Assembly (NCBI GenBank): GCA_030642405.1
Contig: DAOWNV010000068.1
Location: forward strand, 1 to 10,847
Length of the DNA: 10,847 nt
DNA from: Desulfosarcina sp.
Lineage (GTDB): Bacteria > Desulfobacterota > Desulfobacteria > Desulfobacterales > Desulfosarcinaceae
Direction of reading: 5' to 3'
How positions within the stretch are numbered: the first letter of the stretch is position 1; each line of letters opens with the position of its first letter. The position numbers were made by a program, and so were the translations under genes. Positions 6,100 through 10,847 of this stretch are shown piece after piece. The notes beneath the pieces are model-generated. The model did no database searches, was not told where the DNA came from, and saw only the letters and a program-made list of their open reading frames with translations.

Positions 6100-7216
6100 C
6101 CTCGTTCACCGGGCTGTGGTCAAAGTGGGAAGCAACGTATTGACCTCCCATGGTGGCCTCCATCTGGATGCTATTGCCTCTATAAGTAGTCAGATTTGCC
6201 ATTTGCTGAATAGTGGCAAACAGATCATTCTTGTTTCTTCCGGCGCCATGGCTTCTGGTATGAAAAAAATGGGTTTTCCCAAAAGGCCCGAGGCCATTCC
6301 CAAGCGCCAGGCCATCGCAGCTGTTGGCCAGGCTGGTCTGATCCAGGAATGGGAAGAGGCTTTTTCACGGTTTGACCGAAAAGTGGCACAGATTCTTCTT
6401 ACAAGCGACGACCTGACCAGTCGAAAACGTTACCTAAATGCCAGGAACACCCTTAATACATTGCTTGAATGGCAAGTTATCCCCATAATTAATGAAAACG
6501 ACACCATTATGGTGGAAGAGATCAAGCTAGGCGACAACGACAATCTGGCAGCCATGATCGCTCTGTTGCTTGATGCCGACATTTTTTATAATCTCACAGA
6601 TATCGATGGCTTGTACGACAAAGACCCCAGGGTCTATCCGGATGCGAAACTGATTCCAAAGGTGGCCACCTATAGCAAGCACATCGAAAAAGTTGCAGGA
6701 GATATCCCCGGTGCCCTGGGAACCGGGGGGATGCTCAGCAAAATCAAAGCCGCCCGCAAGGTCACAGCTTCGGGTATTCCCATGGTGATTGCCGCCGGGA
6801 TGCGGCCAAACGTCTTAACGGAGCTGGTAGCCGGGGAGGCCATTGGTACCTTTTTTGAACCCAAGGCAAACAAACTCAACCGTAAAAAATGCTGGATCGG
6901 ATACACGGTCAACACTCAAGGGACCATATCCGTCGATGATGGGGCTGCCAAAGCATTGCTGAACAATGGAAAAAGCCTTTTGCCCAGTGGTATTGTTGAT
7001 GTCCAAGGCAAATTTCCAGTTGGGGCGGCGGTGGCCGTTATCGCAAAGGGAGGCCGGTTGATCGGAAACGGGTTGGTCAACTACAATGCCAACGAGATTC
7101 GCATTATCAGGGGACTCAAAACCAGCCGGATCAAGAGCCAATTGGGTCAGAAAACCTATGATGAAGTTATTCACCGGGACAATCTGGTGATTACAGGGGA
7201 AACTGATGGACATTAA
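6092..7216 (+). CDS. proB: Glutamate 5-kinase (gamma-glutamyl kinase) with C-terminal PUA domain
   Basis: ProB phosphorylates glutamate with ATP to gamma-glutamyl phosphate, the first step of proline synthesis. At 374 residues it is the two-domain form. The amino acid kinase domain (about 5-260) shows VVKVGSNVL (9-17), VSSGAMASG (48-56), INENDTI (133-139), LGDNDNLAA (146-154) and the LTDIDGLYDKDP segment (168-179). The PUA domain (about 278-355) includes VAVIAKGGRLIGNGL. Feedback inhibition by proline is usual for this architecture; it is inferred here, not seen. The GTG start at 6092 overlaps obgE by 8 nt, with AGAGGA (6075-6080) about 11 nt upstream. Confidence 0.97.
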   Translation: MRNLVHRAVVKVGSNVLTSHGGLHLDAIASISSQICHLLNSGKQIILVSSGAMASGMKKMGFPKRPEAIPKRQAIAAVGQAGLIQEWEEAFSRFDRKVAQILLTSDDLTSRKRYLNARNTLNTLLEWQVIPIINENDTIMVEEIKLGDNDNLAAMIALLLDADIFYNLTDIDGLYDKDPRVYPDAKLIPKVATYSKHIEKVAGDIPGALGTGGMLSKIKAARKVTASGIPMVIAAGMRPNVLTELVAGEAIGTFFEPKANKLNRKKCWIGYTVNTQGTISVDDGAAKALLNNGKSLLPSGIVDVQGKFPVGAAVAVIAKGGRLIGNGLVNYNANEIRIIRGLKTSRIKSQLGQKTYDEVIHRDNLVITGETDGH

Positions 7217-8462
7217 TCAAATTATCAAAAAAATTGCCGTAGATGCCAAAAAAGCTGCCGGTGTGATGGGCAGGTGCGATACCGCACAGAAGAACAGAGC
7301 CCTGACAACCATGGCCGAGTTGTTGGAGCAAAAGGCGGATTGGATATTTGATGAAAACCGGAAAGATTTGGAAGGGGCGAGAAAGGCGGGCCTTTCCAGC
7401 GCCATGGTGGATCGGTTGACCATTTCGGAAAAGACCATTGATTCAATGTCCAAGGGTCTGCGGGAGGTGGCTTCCTATGAAGACCCCATTGGAACCATGG
7501 GTGAGACTCGGGTACGGCCAAACGGGTTGAGGGTATCAAAAATGCGTATCCCTCTGGGTGTGATCGGTATTATCTATGAGTCAAGGCCGAACGTTACCAT
7601 CGACGCTGCAGGGCTATGTCTAAAATCAGGAAACGCGGTTATTTTACGGGGCGGATCAGAGGCGCTGCATTCTAATCAGGCCCTTTCCGAAATTATTGGT
7701 CAGGCGATGGAAAAAGTGGGATTGCCCGCAAGCGCGGCTCAGGTGATTCCCACAACGGACCGGTCAGCCATCAATGCGCTTTTGGCCCAGGAAGAGTACG
7801 TGGATCTGATCATCCCACGTGGTGGTGAAGGGTTGATCCGGTTTGTTGTAGAGAATTCAACAATTCCTGTGCTGAAACACTACAAAGGGGTCTGTCACGT
7901 TTATGTTGACGACTCGGCGGATCTATCTATGGCGCAGTCCATCTGTTTTAACGCCAAGGTTCAGCGGCCGGGGGTATGCAATGCCATGGAGACCTTGCTT
8001 GTTCATGAAAATCTGGCTCAAAGGTTCCTGCCGGGCATGGCAAAACAACTGCAGGCAGCCGGTGTTGAACTTCGTGGATGCCGGAAAACCTGTGCAATCC
8101 TTGGTAACATCACCCCTGCCACGGATTCCGATTGGCCCGAAGAATATGTGGACCTGATTTTGGCCGTAAAGGTTGTTTCAAATATGGAAGAAGCCATGGT
8201 CCATATCGAACGTTATGGTTCGAATCATACGGAATCGATCGTTACCAGGGACTTCGACAGGGCCAACCGGTTTGTTCGGGAAGTGGATGCTTCAGCGGTG
8301 CTGGTGAATACCTCCACCCGTTTTAACGACGGTGGGCAATTGGGATTAGGTGCCGAAATCGGGATCAGTACCTCTAAACTTCATGCCTATGGCCCCATGG
8401 GACTTGGGGAATTGACCACCCAAAAATTTGTCGTCTTAGGGGAAGGGCAGATCAGGGAGTAA
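7206..8462 (+). CDS. proA: Gamma-glutamyl phosphate reductase (glutamate-5-semialdehyde dehydrogenase)
   Basis: ProA reduces gamma-glutamyl phosphate with NADPH to glutamate-5-semialdehyde, which cyclises to pyrroline-5-carboxylate. It belongs to the aldehyde dehydrogenase fold and is 418 residues long, the normal size. The catalytic cysteine is C258 in QRPGVCNAMETLL. Other signatures are PLGVIGIIYESRPNV (116-130), GNAVILRGGSEA (142-153), IIPRGGEGLI (202-211) and NTSTRFNDGGQLGLGAEIGIS (368-388). The ATG at 7206 overlaps the end of proB by 11 nt. Coupled synthesis of ProB and ProA makes sense because the phosphate intermediate is unstable and the two enzymes are thought to pass it between them. 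The last enzyme of the pathway, ProC, is not in this window. Confidence 0.98.
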   Translation: MDINQIIKKIAVDAKKAAGVMGRCDTAQKNRALTTMAELLEQKADWIFDENRKDLEGARKAGLSSAMVDRLTISEKTIDSMSKGLREVASYEDPIGTMGETRVRPNGLRVSKMRIPLGVIGIIYESRPNVTIDAAGLCLKSGNAVILRGGSEALHSNQALSEIIGQAMEKVGLPASAAQVIPTTDRSAINALLAQEEYVDLIIPRGGEGLIRFVVENSTIPVLKHYKGVCHVYVDDSADLSMAQSICFNAKVQRPGVCNAMETLLVHENLAQRFLPGMAKQLQAAGVELRGCRKTCAILGNITPATDSDWPEEYVDLILAVKVVSNMEEAMVHIERYGSNHTESIVTRDFDRANRFVREVDASAVLVNTSTRFNDGGQLGLGAEIGISTSKLHAYGPMGLGELTTQKFVVLGEGQIRE

Positions 8463-8467
8463 CTTTC

Positions 8468-9139
8468 GTGTCCATGCAGTTAGGGCTTTTCGGTGGTACC
8501 TTTAATCCGATTCATAACGGGCATCTGATGGTGGCCCAAAGGGTTCTCAAAGATTTTGCCCTGGACAGATTGTATATTATTCCATGTCTGTTGCCGCCAC
8601 ACAAACATCCAACCTTTCTCGCTCCATCCACCCAACGGGTAGGCATGATCAAACTGGCACTGCCCGATGATGCTCGCTACCATCTGTCCGATGTTGAAAT
8701 AAAGCGTAGAGGTCCCTCCTACACCATCGACACCGTTGACCATTTCAGGACCTTGTTTGGCCACGATGCAAACCTGTTTTTGCCTATGGGCATGGATGCT
8801 TTTTTAGATATTCATACCTGGAAAAGCTATCGGCGGCTGCTGACATGGATTCAGCCGGTGATTGTGACCCGGTGCCTTGAGGCAAATGGGACGGCTGAAG
8901 ACGAACTTTCCCGTCTGGACCGTTACATTTGTTCCCGGCTATCGGCAGATTTTCGATATGATCCATCACAATCGAACTGGCAAAACGGTAGTGGAAGTAC
9001 GATCCACCTGCTGTCTGTCCCCCCGGTGGACATCTCTTCCAACCAGATCCGTCAGCGAATCGGTGAGGGAAAAAACATTGCCGACCTTGTGCCATCGGCT
9101 GTCGACGCTTATATTGAAAAAAAGGAATTGTATCGATGA
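8468..9139 (+). CDS. nadD: Nicotinate-nucleotide adenylyltransferase
   Basis: NadD joins nicotinate mononucleotide and ATP to nicotinate adenine dinucleotide, the penultimate step of NAD synthesis. The nucleotidyltransferase signature GGTFNPIHNGHL (9-20) contains the HxGH active-site motif, and ISSNQIR (189-195) is the second conserved ATP-binding motif. MGMDAFLDIHTWKSYRRLL is the expected middle segment. Length (223) is usual. I use the GTG at 8468 because AGGGAG (8454-8459) lies 8 nt before it. The in-frame ATG two codons later (8474) is the alternative and changes nothing in the active site. The gap after proA is 5 nt, and the TGA stop overlaps rsfS by 4 nt. The pairing nadD-rsfS is very widespread. 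Confidence 0.97.
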   Translation: MSMQLGLFGGTFNPIHNGHLMVAQRVLKDFALDRLYIIPCLLPPHKHPTFLAPSTQRVGMIKLALPDDARYHLSDVEIKRRGPSYTIDTVDHFRTLFGHDANLFLPMGMDAFLDIHTWKSYRRLLTWIQPVIVTRCLEANGTAEDELSRLDRYICSRLSADFRYDPSQSNWQNGSGSTIHLLSVPPVDISSNQIRQRIGEGKNIADLVPSAVDAYIEKKELYR

Positions 9140-9552
9140 CCCAAACAAATGATGCTGAACTGGATATTTATGTCAAGGCGGCCCTGGGAAGAAAAGCCGT
9201 AAACCTTGTTTTGCTGGATATCTGCAACCTCACTAGCGTGGCGGATGCTTTTCTGATTTGCCACGGAACATCCAACCGCCAGGTCAGTGCCATCGCCGAG
9301 CACATTCAATCGGAGCTGAAAGAACAGGGTATCTTAGCCTTGAGCGTCGAGGGGCTCAAAGAGGGTCACTGGGTGCTTATGGATTATGGTCACGTGGTTA
9401 TTCATGTTTTTTTTGAAGAGACCCGACGGTTTTATAATCTGGAGGGGCTATGGTCGGATGCCCGGCGGATACGGACAGAAAGCATGGAGCAGGAAAATTA
9501 TCCGACGGATGATGATATGCAAGATGTGGATGAGTCGGTTTTTATCGAGTAG
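9136..9552 (+). CDS. rsfS: Ribosomal silencing factor RsfS (Iojap family)
   Basis: RsfS binds L14 on the 50S subunit and blocks joining with the 30S, lowering translation during starvation. The protein has 138 residues. The family core is complete: VADAFLICHGTSNRQVSAIA (35-54), VEGLKEGHWVLMDYG (71-85), VVIHVFFEETRRFYNLEGLW (87-106). The tail after about residue 112 is acidic (TDDDMQDVDESVFIE) and longer than the bare domain; short variable tails of this kind are common. The ATG overlaps the nadD stop (ATGA), with AAGGA about 10 nt upstream. The stop TAG is followed two codons later by another in-frame TAG. An 86-nt gap separates it from the gpmI ATG used here. Confidence 0.96.
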   Translation: MTQTNDAELDIYVKAALGRKAVNLVLLDICNLTSVADAFLICHGTSNRQVSAIAEHIQSELKEQGILALSVEGLKEGHWVLMDYGHVVIHVFFEETRRFYNLEGLWSDARRIRTESMEQENYPTDDDMQDVDESVFIE

Positions 9553-9610
9553 TGTTAGTACCTGGCTGAACGGAAACGTTCTAAACAGTAACTACGTTAC
9601 ACATGATAAT

Positions 9611-9626
9611 GGAGTAAAATATGTAG
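9611..9626 (+). promoter_or_regulatory. Strong ribosome binding site followed by ATG-TAG (start-stop) just upstream of gpmI
   Basis: GGAG (9611-9614) stands 6 nt before an ATG (9621-9623), the best initiation signal in this gap. The next codon in that frame is TAG (9624-9626). The same frame then runs without a stop through codons for R-K-T-H into the gpmI ATG at 9639. Relative to other family members, 9621 is where the N-terminus would be expected. Possible explanations are a recent nonsense change in codon 2 with re-start at 9639, a sequencing error, or a start-stop element that tunes gpmI expression. Confidence 0.6.
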
Positions 9627-9638
9627 AGAAAGACCCAC

Positions 9639-10847
9639 ATGCTGATCATTCTTGACGGATGGGGGATCGGGGCCGACGAGCCCACCAATGCCGTTCTGGT
9701 TGCCGATACACCTTGTTTAGATCGACTTCAATCGACCTATCCCTCTACACGCCTTCTATGCTCCGGGCAGGATGTAGGCCTGCCTTCAGGGATTATGGGG
9801 AACAGCGAGGTGGGACACATGAACATAGGTGCCGGACGTGTCGTCTATCAGGATCTTATACGCATCGACAAGGCCATTGAAGACAACTCCTTTTTTAAAA
9901 ATAAACAGCTGAGCCTGATTATGGAATCGGTTGCCGGGAGTAAAAATGCGCTGCATCTCATTGGGCTTGTTTCCGACGGGGGTGTTCACAGCCAGCTCAC
10001 CCATCTTCTTGCCTTATTGGATATGGTCGGAGAAAAAGGCATATCAAACGTATTTGTGCATTGCATCCTTGATGGCAGGGATACGCCGCCGGATAGTGGC
10101 GTTGGCTATTTAGAAAATTTACAGGATTGGATACATAAGACGGGCAACGGTTCCATTGCATCTATCTGCGGGCGCTACTATGCAATGGACAGGGATAAAC
10201 GATGGGAGAGGGTAAAGCAGGCCTACCGGCTCTATACCGAAGGGATCGGCACACCGGAGACAGATCCGGTGAAGGCTGTGATTTCCGCATACGAGCGTGG
10301 TGAGACCGATGAATTTGTTAAACCGGTTGTTATGGTTGACGATAGCGGCGATCCTTTAGCAACGGTGGCCGATGGTGACGGGATCATCTTTTTCAACTTT
10401 CGGGCAGACCGTGCAAGAGAAATTACCAGAGCCTTTACAGAAAATAGCTTTGAAGGATTTCAGCGTCGGGTTGTACCCGACCTTTCCTGTTTTACGACCA
10501 TGACACTTTACAATGAAGATTTCGGCCTTCCCATAGCTTTCGAACCCGTTCATCTCGACAACATTCTTGGAGATGTTTTAAGCAAAAAGGGCCTTTGTCA
10601 ATTGCGTATCGCAGAAACCGAAAAATATGCCCATGTCACCTATTTTTTCAACGGCGGGGAAGAATCGCCATTTGAAAATGAAGAACGTTGCATGATCCCA
10701 TCGCCAAGGGATGTTGCGACATATGATCTGAAGCCGGAGATGAGTGCTTTTCAGGTGGCTGACGAAGTCATCGCACGATTGGATACCGGCAAATACGATT
10801 TTATAGTCCTCAATTTCGCCAACATGGATATGGTGGGGCACACCGGT
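9639..10847 (+). CDS. gpmI: 2,3-bisphosphoglycerate-independent phosphoglycerate mutase, 3' end outside window
   Basis: GpmI interconverts 3- and 2-phosphoglycerate in glycolysis and gluconeogenesis, using two Mn ions and a phosphoserine intermediate. 403 codons are visible of a usual 510 or so. Seen in order: MLIILDGWG (metal ligand D6), GNSEVGHMNIGAGR (54-67, with the phosphorylated serine S56), VSDGGVHSQL (111-120), HCILDGRDTPP (141-151), GRYYAMDRDKRWE (178-190), FFNFRADRAREIT (251-263) and, at the cut, NFANMDMVGHTG (392-403) with further metal ligands. The frame is open from 9639 to the window end. The ATG at 9639 puts the first strand almost at the N-terminus, about six residues shorter than if the ATG at 9621 were used; that one is followed by TAG. 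The 9639 start has only a weak purine stretch (AGAGAAAG, 9625-9632) before it. Confidence 0.94.
   Translation, partial: MLIILDGWGIGADEPTNAVLVADTPCLDRLQSTYPSTRLLCSGQDVGLPSGIMGNSEVGHMNIGAGRVVYQDLIRIDKAIEDNSFFKNKQLSLIMESVAGSKNALHLIGLVSDGGVHSQLTHLLALLDMVGEKGISNVFVHCILDGRDTPPDSGVGYLENLQDWIHKTGNGSIASICGRYYAMDRDKRWERVKQAYRLYTEGIGTPETDPVKAVISAYERGETDEFVKPVVMVDDSGDPLATVADGDGIIFFNFRADRAREITRAFTENSFEGFQRRVVPDLSCFTTMTLYNEDFGLPIAFEPVHLDNILGDVLSKKGLCQLRIAETEKYAHVTYFFNGGEESPFENEERCMIPSPRDVATYDLKPEMSAFQVADEVIARLDTGKYDFIVLNFANMDMVGHTG

Noticed and set aside
9588..9600. GTAAC-TAC-GTTAC inverted repeat between rsfS and gpmI as a terminator
   Set aside because: The stem is 5 bp and A/T-rich, with a 3-nt loop and no T-run after it; gpmI is probably still in the operon.
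9659..9880. 73-aa plus-strand frame within the start of gpmI
   Set aside because: It is out of frame with the clear GpmI motifs encoded by the same bases.

Overview
The window reads as ordinary chromosomal DNA from a Gram-negative anaerobe, most likely a sulfate-reducing Desulfobacterota (Desulfobacterales-type) bacterium. That placement is an inference from three things: the gene order rplU-rpmA-obgE-proB-proA-nadD-rsfS-gpmI, an ETF:quinone oxidoreductase in an organism that also carries the formate dehydrogenase maturation gene fdhD, and moderate GC content. No tRNA, rRNA, insertion sequence, CRISPR array or phage gene was seen.

Left part (1-3526). The 3' end of an unidentified gene with one predicted membrane segment runs into a full-length electron-transfer-flavoprotein:quinone oxidoreductase (255-1934). 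This enzyme would pass electrons from acyl-CoA dehydrogenases, through ETF, into the membrane quinone pool. A non-coding stretch with two mutually exclusive hairpins and a strong 10-bp stem-loop follows. Next come a small unknown gene on the minus strand (2127-2471) and a TauE/SafE (TSUP) family membrane transporter (2735-3496).

Middle (3527-4489). fdhD, on the minus strand, converges on the transporter gene and diverges from the ribosomal operon. The fdhD/rplU intergenic region has a recognisable sigma70-like promoter in each direction. The fdhD promoter overlaps the longest possible reading frame and so favours a start at the internal ATG at 4339.

Right part (4490-10847). A tightly packed plus-strand operon encodes ribosomal proteins L21 and L27, the ribosome-assembly GTPase Obg, the first two proline biosynthesis enzymes (ProB, ProA), NadD for NAD synthesis, the ribosome silencing factor RsfS, and cofactor-independent phosphoglycerate mutase GpmI, which is cut by the window end. 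Four junctions overlap by 4-11 nt and one gap is 5 nt, so translational coupling is likely from rpmA through rsfS. Three of the genes (obgE, proB, nadD) use GTG starts. The operon joins ribosome biogenesis and dormancy with amino acid, NAD and glycolytic metabolism.

No clearly new biological system was found. The most unusual detail is just before gpmI. The best ribosome binding site is followed by an ATG whose next codon is an in-frame TAG (9621-9626), and the gpmI frame then continues from a second ATG at 9639.
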